A DNA stretch of 49,557 bases from Pseudomonadota bacterium (GTDB lineage: Bacteria; Pseudomonadota; Alphaproteobacteria; Rhizobiales; Beijerinckiaceae), in assembly GCA_021780435.1 (NCBI GenBank), contig JAJXYV010000068.1, forward strand, positions 1 to 49,557, given 5' to 3'. The position numbers and the translations under genes are program-made. Positions 42,015-49,557 of the stretch are shown one piece after another. How positions within the stretch are numbered: position 1 is the stretch's first letter; every line of letters begins with the position of its first letter. Below the pieces are notes generated by a model that saw only the letters and a list, made by a program, of their open reading frames with translations, did not search any database and was not told the DNA's origin.

Positions 42015-43580
42015 TCAAGCGGCGCCGCGCCGCTTGAGGACAAGGCGCCCGAGGCCCAACTGCTGGGCGGTGACGCCCAGCGCCCTGCAGCCGCCGATCA
42101 TCGCGCCGCCATAGACGACGAGGCCGACGAGGCCGAACAGCGCCAGCGCGATCAGGCTGCCGAACACGCCCATCCTCGCGCCGAGCGCCGCGAAAGGCGA
42201 CTGAAGCCAGAGCGCGATATTGGCGAGGACGACCGCGGCGGTCGCCGCCGCCAGCGTCACGCCCTTGAGGATGTCATCGGGCTGGAACAGAAACCGGCGC
42301 AGGCCGATGATCGCGAGCGCGGCCAGATTGATCCAGGCGTTGGCCGAGGTCGCCAGCGCGATGCCGACCGCGCCGAGCGGCTTGTAGAGCAGGATCTTGA
42401 GCAGCAGGTTGATCGCCAGCGCCCCGAGCGACACCAGCATCGGCGTCTTGGTGTCGCCCATGGCCTGAAAGCCCGAGCGCAAGGCGTTGATCGCGACGAT
42501 CGCCACGAGCCCGGAGCCATAAGCGCGCAAGACGGCGGCCGTGGCCAGCGAATCGCCGGCCTGGAAGGCGCCGTGCTGGAACAGGGCGCGGACGATCACG
42601 TCGGGAATGACCATGAAGGCGACGACGAAGGGGGCCGTCAGCGCGAAAGTCATGCCGAGCGTGCGGTTCTGGGCGGTGAAGGCGCCTTCCCAGTCCTCAC
42701 GTGCGAAACAGCGGCTCATTTCCGGCAGCAGCACGGTGCCGGCGGCGACGCCGACAAGTCCGATCGGCAGTTGATAGAGCCGTTCGGCGTAATAGATCGA
42801 CGACATGCCGCCGGTGTTGAGCATCGAGCCGATGATCGTGTCGGCGAACATCGCGATCTGGAGGCCGGACGAGCCGATCACCGCCGGGCCGAACATGCGG
42901 AAGAAGGCGCGGACATCCGCGCTCAAGGTCGGCCGGGCGATCTTTTCCATGAGGCGCAGCCGGCGCGCCGAGAACATGAGCAGGGCGAGCTGGGCGAGTC
43001 CCGAGGCGGTGACGCCCGCCGCCGCCGCATAGGCTGCGTTGGGGAAGAGAAAGGCGACGGCCAGGAAGGCCATGGTGACGACATTGAGCAGCACCGGCGC
43101 GAAGGCCGCCACGGCGAATTTGCCATGGGCGTTGAGTGTCGCCGAATGCATGGTGACCAACGTCACGCAGAACAGATAGGGGAAAGTGATTCGCGTGAGG
43201 CGAACGGCGAGATCGAATTTTTCCGGATCGGCGGCAAAGCCTGGCGCCATGAGGTGAACGAAGCCCGGCATGAACATCCAGCCAAGAGCGAGAATCACGA
43301 TCTGCGCGATGAGCAGGAGCGTGAAGATCTGGTTGGCGAAATGGCGCGCCGCCCAGATATCGGATTTTTCATAGACCCGCAGATAGGTCGGCACATAGGC
43401 GGCGTTGAAGGCGCCCTCGCCGAAGATCGCCCGAAAGTGATTCGGCAGACGCATCGCGACCGCCAGGGCGTCGCCCATCATGCCGGCGCCGACCAGGCCG
43501 CTGAGCATGACGTCGCGCAGGAAGCCGGTCAGGCGGGAAAGCAGCGTCAGCCCGCTGACCGAGAGAAAACTTCTGTACAT
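42015..43580 (-). CDS. murJ: lipid II flippase MurJ
   Basis: MurJ flips lipid II across the inner membrane for peptidoglycan synthesis. The 521 residues contain about 14 membrane helices and the MATE/MOP-type start SVSGLTLLSRLTGFLRDVMLS. Conserved segments include RLPNHFRAIFGEGAFNAAYVP, the charged residues that line the cavity, and YYAERLYQLPIGL. Length and sequence are full. It is the second gene on the minus strand after the glycosyltransferase with 39 bp between them; both work with polyprenyl-linked sugars, but co-regulation is unproven. Confidence 0.95.
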   Translation of the reverse strand: MYRSFLSVSGLTLLSRLTGFLRDVMLSGLVGAGMMGDALAVAMRLPNHFRAIFGEGAFNAAYVPTYLRVYEKSDIWAARHFANQIFTLLLIAQIVILALGWMFMPGFVHLMAPGFAADPEKFDLAVRLTRITFPYLFCVTLVTMHSATLNAHGKFAVAAFAPVLLNVVTMAFLAVAFLFPNAAYAAAAGVTASGLAQLALLMFSARRLRLMEKIARPTLSADVRAFFRMFGPAVIGSSGLQIAMFADTIIGSMLNTGGMSSIYYAERLYQLPIGLVGVAAGTVLLPEMSRCFAREDWEGAFTAQNRTLGMTFALTAPFVVAFMVIPDVIVRALFQHGAFQAGDSLATAAVLRAYGSGLVAIVAINALRSGFQAMGDTKTPMLVSLGALAINLLLKILLYKPLGAVGIALATSANAWINLAALAIIGLRRFLFQPDDILKGVTLAAATAAVVLANIALWLQSPFAALGARMGVFGSLIALALFGLVGLVVYGGAMIGGCRALGVTAQQLGLGRLVLKRRGAA

Positions 43581-43619
43581 GGGGCGACGGCGCTCGCAAT
43601 AAGATCGGACGGATCGGGT

Positions 43620-44600
43620 TTATTCGTCATCCGCCTCGGCCTGGGCGCCCGCCGCGGCGCCGATTCGCTCGGCGACGACATAGAGCGGGCGGCCTTTCAC
43701 CTCAGCGAAGACGCGGCCTATATATTCGCCCAGAACGCCGAGCGAAATCAGCTGGACGCCAGCAAAGAACATGATCGACACGATCAGCGAGGCGAAGCCA
43801 GGAACGGTGACGCCCCAGATGAACACTTCAAGCACGTAATAGACCGCGTTGACCAGAGCGAAAGCGGCGATGGCCGTGCCGATATAGGTCCAGACCTTCA
43901 AGGGCACCGTGGTGAAGGACACGATGCCGTCGAAGGCAAAGCGGGTCAGCTTGCCATAGGAGAATTTGGATTCGCCGGAATGGCGCTCCGCAACTTCGAA
44001 GGGCACGCCGACCGATTTGAAGCCGATCCAGGCGTAAAGGCCCTTGGAGAAACGCGCGCGCTCACGCAGGCCCTTGAGCGCGTCGAGCGCGACGCGGTCG
44101 AGCAGGCGGAAATCGCCAGCGCCCTCGGGGAGGTCGATTTCACCGAAAGCGCTGAAAATATGGTAGAATTTTTTTGTGAACCAGCGCCGCGCCGGCGAAT
44201 CCGTTTCGCGGCTTTGCCGGACTGCGTAGACATTCTGGTAGCCCTCGCGCCATTTGGCGACGAAAAGACCGATCGCCTCGGGCGGATGCTGGAGGTCGGC
44301 GTCCATGATGACCGCGCCCCGGCCGAGCGCGGCGTCCACCCCGGCGGCGATGGCGATTTCCTTGCCGAAATTGCGCGAGAAGGAAATCGCCCTGAGGCGC
44401 GGATCTTCGGCGTTGAGCGCGCGCAGAACCTCCCGCGTGTCGTCGCTGGAGCCGTCATCGATGAAGATGACCTCGAAACTCTCGACGCAATCGAGGGCCG
44501 GAACGAGCCGCCTGACCAGCGGGCGCAGATTCGCGCTCTCGTTGAATACCGGGACGATCACCGAGAGTTCGGGGGTCGCGCCGTTACATGGGTCAGGCAT
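43620..44600 (-). CDS. family 2 glycosyltransferase, polyprenyl-phosphate type
   Basis: This 326-residue protein has an N-terminal GT-A domain (LSVIVPVFNESANLRPL, FIDDGSSDDT, metal-binding MDADLQHPPE) and two C-terminal membrane helices (about 235 to 290), the layout of ArnC/GtrB/DPM1-like enzymes that transfer a sugar from a nucleotide to undecaprenyl phosphate. The ATG at 44600 is chosen because it precedes the conserved start by ten residues; an upstream GTG is possible but lacks support. It is divergent from a ChbG/HpnK-type deacetylase gene, a pairing that fits an undecaprenyl-linked sugar used to decorate an envelope glycan. The sugar is unknown. Confidence 0.92.
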   Translation of the reverse strand: MPDPCNGATPELSVIVPVFNESANLRPLVRRLVPALDCVESFEVIFIDDGSSDDTREVLRALNAEDPRLRAISFSRNFGKEIAIAAGVDAALGRGAVIMDADLQHPPEAIGLFVAKWREGYQNVYAVRQSRETDSPARRWFTKKFYHIFSAFGEIDLPEGAGDFRLLDRVALDALKGLRERARFSKGLYAWIGFKSVGVPFEVAERHSGESKFSYGKLTRFAFDGIVSFTTVPLKVWTYIGTAIAAFALVNAVYYVLEVFIWGVTVPGFASLIVSIMFFAGVQLISLGVLGEYIGRVFAEVKGRPLYVVAERIGAAAGAQAEADDE

Positions 44601-44766
44601 CAAAAGTTCCGTCTCTTCCGTCGCCGGGCAATCTGCCCCGGACGTTACCAAAAGTCCCGCAAATTCGCCCCCCTGTCGGGATTTTTCGTCGGACCCGTCA
44701 AAGAACTAGGCCGCGCGGCGAAAATGCGCAAGAAAGGGGCGATTTTGCGTCTGTAACGGCCCCCTC

Positions 44767-45615
44767 ATGACCGCCCTCGCCTCTGTCGCGCTTTGCGCCG
44801 ATGATTTCGCCCTGTCACCCGCGGTCACGCAGGGAATCCTCGAAGCGCTCGCCGCCGGGCGATTGACCGCGACCTCGGCCATGACCACGCAAGGAAACTG
44901 GCCTGACGCGGCAAAAGCCTTCCGCGCGCTTCGACCTGACGCCGATCTCGGCTTGCATTTCAACCTGACTCTGGGCGGGCCGCTGGGGAAGATGCCGTCC
45001 TTCGCGCCCAATGGCGCCTTTCCGGCGATGAACGCCATCGTTCCCGCCGCCTGGCGCGCCGCCTTGCCGCGCCACGAAATCCGCGACGAATTGCGCCGCC
45101 AGCTCGACGCTTTCGAAGACGCCTATGGCGCGCCGCCCGATTATGTGGACGGCCACCAGCATGTGCAGGTTTTGCCGGGAATCGCCGAGGACCTGATCGC
45201 CGAACTCAGCCGTCGCGGGCTGGCGGGAAAAATATGGCTGCGCGACAGCGCCGACCGGCCCAAGCGAATCTTCGCCCGCGGCCGGCACTGGGGCAAGGCC
45301 CTGACCGTGGCCGCGCTGGCGCGCGGTTTCCGCGCCAAGGCCAAGGCCGCCGGCTTCAAGCTCAACGACGGCTTTTCCGGCTTTTCCGATTTCGACGCGA
45401 AAGCTGATTATGGCGCGGATTTCGCGACCTATCTGCGCGCGCCCGGCGCAAGGCCGCTGATCATGGGCCATCCCGGCCATGTGGACGCCGAACTGGCGCG
45501 CCTCGACCCGGTGACCGAATCGCGCGAAACGGAACTGGCTTTTCTGCTCTCCGACCGTCTCGGCGTCCTTCTCGCCGAGGCCAACGCAAAACTCGCGCGG
45601 CTCTCCGCGATGTGA
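44767..45615 (+). CDS. ChbG/HpnK-family carbohydrate deacetylase
   Basis: This family (YdjC fold) removes acetyl groups from sugars; HpnK members occur near hopanoid genes and others near polyprenyl-sugar genes. The 282 residues show the metal-site motifs CADDFALS, LGLHFNLT, DGHQHVQVLPG and MGHPGHVDAEL, all with conserved aspartate or histidine. No hopanoid gene is in the window, so the divergent glycosyltransferase is the more likely partner. The two genes share a 166-bp intergenic region. Which sugar is deacetylated is unknown. Confidence 0.88.
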   Translation: MTALASVALCADDFALSPAVTQGILEALAAGRLTATSAMTTQGNWPDAAKAFRALRPDADLGLHFNLTLGGPLGKMPSFAPNGAFPAMNAIVPAAWRAALPRHEIRDELRRQLDAFEDAYGAPPDYVDGHQHVQVLPGIAEDLIAELSRRGLAGKIWLRDSADRPKRIFARGRHWGKALTVAALARGFRAKAKAAGFKLNDGFSGFSDFDAKADYGADFATYLRAPGARPLIMGHPGHVDAELARLDPVTESRETELAFLLSDRLGVLLAEANAKLARLSAM

Positions 45616-45618
45616 CGT

Positions 45619-46665
45619 TCAACAGTCGAGCACGTTCGCCAGATCGGCAGCGTCGGCGCCGACGGCAAGGAAGCGCCCCTGCTTGACCTCGGCGAGATCG
45701 CGCAGGAACGGTTCGTCGCCATCGCGGAATCGGACCAGGTTCAGGCCGCGCGGCGCGAAGGCGGCGTTGGCGAGGGCCTCATCATCGGCGCCGACGATCC
45801 ATTCCGCGCGCGCAAAGGCCTGCGCCCGCTCCGCGAAAGACATGGGGCGCGGATCGACCACGGCGAAGTCCCGGCGCGCGAGCAGATCGACGAGCGCGGC
45901 CTCGTCTTTGGCGGCAAGACCGCCTCTGACGAAAATCCTCAGGGGCGAAGCCTCGCTTTGCGCAAAACGGGCGGGCAGGAATTCCAAAACTTCCATCGCG
46001 CTCTGCGATTTGACTGGAGGAAGACCGGCGACTGGCAGCGGAAAAACCAGGCGTTGGAAAAAGACCGGCTCCTCGCCGATGGCGACGATCCGCTCCGGCC
46101 GCACGCCGAACAGGCCAAGACTGTCGCGCATGATCCCCGCCATCGCCCCCGGAGCGCCTGAGACGACGATCCTGAACTCCGACAGGTCGCAAAACTGCGC
46201 CGCGATCGCGATGCGCGGCAGCGTCTCGACCAGCCAGCAGCCATAGTCGCCATCGCCCGGCTGGCGCAGGAAGATGAAATCGCCGGAGAGGCGCTTCATC
46301 TGTCGCAGGGGCGGGATGCGCACGGAAATTCCGCCGTCCCTCTCGCGGCGGAAGGGCCCAAAGCGTGGCTGCTCGGCAGCGCGGCCAAAACTTTCGGCGA
46401 CGATCCCGCCGCCGGCGGCGACCAGGATTCCGCCATCGACGGAGCAGGCGTCCTCGAACAGGGCCAGGCCGCCGGCGGGGGGTCGACCTTCGCCGCCATC
46501 TGCGCGCGGATACGGCGATTCGGCCGGCATGGCGTGAAAAGCCTTCGCCAGCTCCGCCGCGGGACGGACCCGCGCGCGACGCCAGAACGGCGAGGTCAGC
46601 GCCAGCCTCTGCTCGCCCAAATCGAAAAACCGCCAGGCGAAATCCGCAGCCCTGCCCTGCGTCAT
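45619..46665 (-). CDS. glycosyltransferase family 61-like protein
   Basis: This 348-residue protein resembles the GT61/DUF563 family found in capsule and other glycan loci. The characteristic central block is DYGCWLVETLPRI, followed by a Rossmann-like half with a RIFVRGGLAAKDEA segment and a WIVGADDEALANAAFAP block that matches the family's SGPAGSGLANMLFAP position. Key residues are only partly conserved, so confidence is moderate. I start it at the ATG at 46665; a TTG three codons upstream is an alternative. It follows the PCuAC gene by five bases in the terC-PCuAC-GT61 run. Confidence 0.62.
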   Translation of the reverse strand: MTQGRAADFAWRFFDLGEQRLALTSPFWRRARVRPAAELAKAFHAMPAESPYPRADGGEGRPPAGGLALFEDACSVDGGILVAAGGGIVAESFGRAAEQPRFGPFRRERDGGISVRIPPLRQMKRLSGDFIFLRQPGDGDYGCWLVETLPRIAIAAQFCDLSEFRIVVSGAPGAMAGIMRDSLGLFGVRPERIVAIGEEPVFFQRLVFPLPVAGLPPVKSQSAMEVLEFLPARFAQSEASPLRIFVRGGLAAKDEAALVDLLARRDFAVVDPRPMSFAERAQAFARAEWIVGADDEALANAAFAPRGLNLVRFRDGDEPFLRDLAEVKQGRFLAVGADAADLANVLDC

Positions 46666-46670
46666 CGCGC

Positions 46671-47165
46671 TCAATAACCCATCGGCGGCGGTTCTGAGTC
46701 GCCGGACGGCGACGGGCCCGTGGCGCCTAACTTCTCAATGGGCATGGTCACGGTGATCGGCCCGGCCTTGGCGAAATCCAAAGTGACATGGACGGCGCCG
46801 CCCTGGACGAGCGGCTGCTTCAGGCCCATCAGCATCAGATGATAGCCGCCGGGCTTGAGGGGCACGGTCGCGCCGGGCTTGATCTCGAGCCCCTCGGGCA
46901 AAGCCCGCATTTTCATGACCGAATTGTCCATCGCCATCTCATGGAGCTCGACGCTTGTGGCGACGTCGGCCGTGATGGATTTCAACCGGTCAGGCGCCGA
47001 GCCCTTATTGACGATGGTGAGATAGCCGACGCCGACCGTGGCCCCTTGCGCGGTGGCGCGGCTCCAGGGCGCGACGATCTCGATATCAGCGGCCCAGGCG
47101 GCGCCCGCGGCAAAAAGCGCAACGCCGGCAACCACGGCGCGCGTCGTCATCTTGAGATAGCGCAT
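46671..47165 (-). CDS. PCu(A)C-type periplasmic copper chaperone
   Basis: PCuAC proteins bind Cu(I) and deliver it to CuA centres, often with SCO. The mature domain carries the H-x10-M...H-x-M motif: H75 in ELHEMAMD, M86, and H109/M111 in GGYHLMLMGL. A Sec signal covers residues 1 to 25 (ending AAWA). The ATG at 47165 has a strong GGGGGG box; the ATG at 47180 overlapping the terC stop lacks one. The C-terminal tail is proline-rich. It is 40 kb from the SCO gene and follows a TerC gene, so a link to NosZ is only a possibility. Confidence 0.9.
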   Translation of the reverse strand: MRYLKMTTRAVVAGVALFAAGAAWAADIEIVAPWSRATAQGATVGVGYLTIVNKGSAPDRLKSITADVATSVELHEMAMDNSVMKMRALPEGLEIKPGATVPLKPGGYHLMLMGLKQPLVQGGAVHVTLDFAKAGPITVTMPIEKLGATGPSPSGDSEPPPMGY

Positions 47166-47176
47166 GTCTCCCCCCT

Positions 47177-47860
47177 TCATTCATCGGCGACGCGATTGAT
47201 CTTTCGCCCGCGCGAATAAATGTACGCCAGCAATATGGCGATCAATGCGCCGACTGGCGGCGTGAAATCGCGCATGAGGTCCGGCGGCATGGCGCTCGAC
47301 AGAACCAGCGTGTCCGCCGCCGCCATCCGCCCGGCGATCCAGCCCAGCAGGCCGGCGCTCGCCCAGAGCAGCGGCGGCTTGCGCAGGATGGTGATGAATT
47401 GCGCGGAACCAAGGGCGAGCAGCGGGATCGACAGGCCAAGGCCGAACATGACCAGCGGCTTGTCGCCCTGCGCCGCCCCCTGCACGCCGATCATGTTGAG
47501 CAGGGCGCCCTGGGAATCATAGGCGAGCGCCGCGGCCATGGCGGGCCCGAGGCGGCGGTTCGGCGTTATTTGCGGGCTCTTGTCGGATTCGCCGCGCATG
47601 GTCGCCAGCAGCGCGGCCCACAGCAGGAAAGCGGCGCCCACGAAGCCAAAGCCAGGCAGGTCCGAAACCGCCATGAGCGCATAAACGAGCGCGATGCGCA
47701 GCAGGATGAACAGGATCGTGCCGAGATTGACGCCCAGCCGCTTCTGCTCCTGCGGCAAGGCGCGGGTCGCCAGAGCCAGCACCACCGCGTTTTCGCCGGC
47801 GAGGACGAAATCGATCCACAGAAGCTCGATCAGGCTGGCGATCGTTTGCGAAAGATCCAT
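47177..47860 (-). CDS. TerC-family membrane protein (YjbE type)
   Basis: TerC-family proteins are polytopic membrane proteins linked to metal-ion export or to metalation of secreted enzymes. The 227 residues have about seven hydrophobic segments with the family start LLWIDFVLAGENAVVLALA, including the conserved aspartate and glutamate. A second charged segment is FGLGLSIPLLALGSA. I choose the ATG at 47860, which places the first helix right at the N-terminus. The gene is followed directly by the copper chaperone. Substrate ion is unknown; manganese or calcium is typical for relatives. Confidence 0.85.
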   Translation of the reverse strand: MDLSQTIASLIELLWIDFVLAGENAVVLALATRALPQEQKRLGVNLGTILFILLRIALVYALMAVSDLPGFGFVGAAFLLWAALLATMRGESDKSPQITPNRRLGPAMAAALAYDSQGALLNMIGVQGAAQGDKPLVMFGLGLSIPLLALGSAQFITILRKPPLLWASAGLLGWIAGRMAAADTLVLSSAMPPDLMRDFTPPVGALIAILLAYIYSRGRKINRVADE

Positions 47861-47939
47861 CGATGGGCTCGTTGTCTTGTCTGGCGCTCGCGCGGGCTTA
47901 GGCCAAAAGCTCGTATGATGAGCGAACGCGCGGCGCAAG

Positions 47940-48518
47940 TTAGGCGATCGCGAAATCTTTCGCCATGAGCAGAATGACGCGGGCCGCGCGCTCAAGCATG
48001 ACGCCGCGCCAGTTCGGAAGATGCAGGAAGCAGGCTCGGCGATCCATCAGCAGCGAAAGATAGAGGCTCTCGTTGCAGAGATAATCGCCGGCGTCGCGCG
48101 ACGGAGCGGTGGCAAGGCCCTTGCGGCGCGCGAGCGCCGCGAGACGCGGCGCCGAGCAGGGCGCGCGCAAGCCGTCAGGTCCGCCATGGACGATGAAGCG
48201 GCAAAACGCCCGCCGCCGCGCCGCATCCGGCTTCAGGATCGAGACGCGATTGCGCGCGAGCGTCTCGACGGTCAGGCGGCGCCGGCGTCCGGCCACGCCG
48301 AGCAGCAGGACCGCATCGGGGCTTGTCGCCGCGAAGAGGCGCGACAGCAAGGGCGACAAGGCGTCATGCTCCACCGGCAGGACGGCGACATGGAGGTCGA
48401 TCCCGGCCAGGGCGAAACGCCTTTTCTCCATTTCCAGTCGCCGCGCAACGATTTCCGCCGGGTTGCGGCGATGACCGGGAAAGGCGCTGAAACCCGCGAC
48501 GAGCAGCGACCGGCGCAT
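47940..48518 (-). CDS. peptidase C15 (pyroglutamyl peptidase)-like protein
   Basis: The 192 residues resemble pyrrolidone-carboxylate peptidase, which removes N-terminal pyroglutamate. The start VAGFSAFPGHRRNPAE matches the family pattern GFxPFxxxxxNPS. Catalytic residues appear conserved: E85 in VETLARN, C148 in GDYLCNESLY and H166 in FLHLP. It is somewhat divergent and the substrate may differ. Either the ATG at 48518 or a GTG at 48524, which overlaps the meaB stop as GTGA, may be the start. It appears coupled to meaB, with no obvious metabolic link. Confidence 0.78.
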   Translation of the reverse strand: MRRSLLVAGFSAFPGHRRNPAEIVARRLEMEKRRFALAGIDLHVAVLPVEHDALSPLLSRLFAATSPDAVLLLGVAGRRRRLTVETLARNRVSILKPDAARRRAFCRFIVHGGPDGLRAPCSAPRLAALARRKGLATAPSRDAGDYLCNESLYLSLLMDRRACFLHLPNWRGVMLERAARVILLMAKDFAIA

Positions 48519-48520
48519 GG

Positions 48521-49522
48521 TCACAGCCCAAGCGCGGCGGCGATCTTGTCCACGGCGATTGTCGGCGACAACGCGCCCGCCGCGACCTTGCGCTCCAACT
48601 CCGGCAGCATGGCCCGCACCTTGTGATCCGAGCGCAGCCGCGAGAACATCAGTTCCTCCAGCATCGCCCACATCCAGCGGACCTGCTGGTCGCGGCGCTT
48701 GCGCGCCAGTTCGCCCGAAGCTTCGAAGCGATGGCGATGTTCGACCACCTTGGCCCACATGTCGTCGAGGCCGATATTTTCCAGCCCCGAGATCAGCACC
48801 ACCGGCGGCGACCAGTTCGCTGAGGCCGGCTGCATGATGTGCAGCGCCGCGCGATATTCGCCTGCCGCCGCGACGGCGCGGGCGCGGCCCTCGCCTTCCG
48901 ATTTGTTGACCGCGATCATGTCGGCGAGTTCGAGCACGCCCTTCTTGATGCCCTGCAACTCGTCGCCGGCGCCCGGAAGCATCAGCACCAGGAAGAAATC
49001 GGTCATTTCGGCGACCGTGGTCTCCGACTGGCCGACGCCGACCGTCTCGACCAGAATGACGTCGAAGCCCGCCGCCTCGCACAAGAGCATGGTCTCGCGA
49101 GTCTTGGCGGCGACGCCGCCGAGCGTGCCGGACGAAGGAGAAGGCCGGATGAAGGCGTTGCGCTCGACGGAAAGCCGCGCCATGCGGGTCTTGTCGCCAA
49201 GGATCGACCCGCCGGTGCGCGCCGAGGAGGGATCGACCGCAAGAACGGCTACCCTGTGGCCGCCCGCGACGAGATTGGCGCCCAGAGTGTCGATCGTCGT
49301 CGATTTGCCGACGCCCGGCACCCCGGTGATCCCGACGCGCATCGCCTTGCCTGTGTGCGGCAACAAAATCTGGACGAGTTCGCGCGCCTGGCGCTGGTGA
49401 TCGTCTTTTCGGCTTTCGACCAGGGTGATGGCGCGGGCGAGCGCGGCCCGGTCGCCCGCGCGCAGGCGTTCGGCGAGTGTCGGGATATCAAGGGCGCGGG
49501 GATTGGGTTGCGGCGAAGTCAT
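48521..49522 (-). CDS. meaB: methylmalonyl-CoA mutase-associated GTPase MeaB
   Basis: MeaB is a G3E-type GTPase that protects and loads cobalamin-dependent acyl-CoA mutases. The 333 residues have the P-loop GVPGVGKST at 67 to 75, VDPSSARTGGSILGDKTRM in the switch region, DVILVETVGVGQSE for Walker B and the base-specificity motif AVNKSEG. Length is normal. The mutase genes are not in the window; upstream of this gene the window ends. It overlaps the peptidase C15-like gene by four bases if that gene starts at GTG. Confidence 0.96.
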   Translation of the reverse strand: MTSPQPNPRALDIPTLAERLRAGDRAALARAITLVESRKDDHQRQARELVQILLPHTGKAMRVGITGVPGVGKSTTIDTLGANLVAGGHRVAVLAVDPSSARTGGSILGDKTRMARLSVERNAFIRPSPSSGTLGGVAAKTRETMLLCEAAGFDVILVETVGVGQSETTVAEMTDFFLVLMLPGAGDELQGIKKGVLELADMIAVNKSEGEGRARAVAAAGEYRAALHIMQPASANWSPPVVLISGLENIGLDDMWAKVVEHRHRFEASGELARKRRDQQVRWMWAMLEELMFSRLRSDHKVRAMLPELERKVAAGALSPTIAVDKIAAALGL

Positions 49523-49557
49523 GCGGTTTTATAGGCGGGCGGCGTCGCCGGCGAAAG

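Noticed and set aside
1-49557. CRISPR arrays, insertion sequences, integrases, tRNA genes or phage-defence systems.
   Set aside because: I saw no repeat-spacer pattern, transposase or integrase motif, terminal inverted repeats or tRNA-like sequence by reading; horizontal transfer of the nos-men block is therefore inferred from content, not from mobile-element remains.

Overview
The window is about 49.6 kb of GC-rich, densely coded bacterial chromosome with no tRNA or rRNA gene, CRISPR array, insertion sequence or phage gene that I can recognise. The housekeeping genes (GlmU/GlmS, the OpgD/OpgH glucan system, aminopeptidase N, a PAS-type sensor kinase, PBP1A, MurJ, a YcgN-type protein, MeaB) fit an alphaproteobacterium, probably Hyphomicrobiales. 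That placement is inferred from protein sequence style and gene content only. Nothing here identifies the genus.

Bases 1 to about 20,900 form an accessory respiratory region. A clade II type nitrous oxide reductase operon runs on the minus strand: nosZ, two diheme cytochromes c, nosB, nosD, nosG, nosH, nosF, nosL, nosY. It has no nosR and no nosX. The same strand continues after only 42 bp into menA and then a TlpA-like thiol oxidoreductase, so a menaquinone gene sits inside the nos transcription unit. Facing it are a SCO copper chaperone gene and a ubiE/menG methyltransferase gene, which overlap as GTGA. Divergent from these is a tightly coupled menF-menD-menB-menC operon, and menE lies tail to tail with menC and is cut by the window edge. 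Menaquinone synthesis from chorismate is therefore encoded except for MenH and the MenI thioesterase. NosG/NosH are NapG/NapH-like proteins expected to oxidise menaquinol and pass electrons through the cytochromes to NosZ. SCO, NosL, NosD/F/Y and TlpA are expected to serve copper and thiol maturation of NosZ. My reading is a portable N2O-respiration module that carries its own quinone, placed in a lineage where ubiquinone is the usual quinone.

FNR/FixK-type palindromes lie upstream of nosZ, in the menF/sco divergent region and upstream of a hemerythrin gene. In front of nosZ and the hemerythrin gene the palindrome centre is exactly 31 bp from a -10-like hexamer, the geometry of a class II FNR promoter. 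A periplasmic pentapeptide-repeat protein, the hemerythrin and an 84-residue unknown complete this region.

From about 21 to 49.5 kb the content is ordinary chromosome: glmU-glmS; opgD-opgH; a membrane-anchored coiled-coil protein; a LOG-family protein; pepN; a PAS-PAS histidine kinase; a short pterin dehydratase; an M20 peptidase; a YcgN-type cysteine-cluster protein; PBP1A; an AtoE-type short-chain fatty acid transporter; murJ; a polyprenyl-phosphate-type glycosyltransferase divergent from a ChbG/HpnK-type deacetylase; a terC - PCuAC - GT61-like run; and meaB coupled to a C15-peptidase-like gene.
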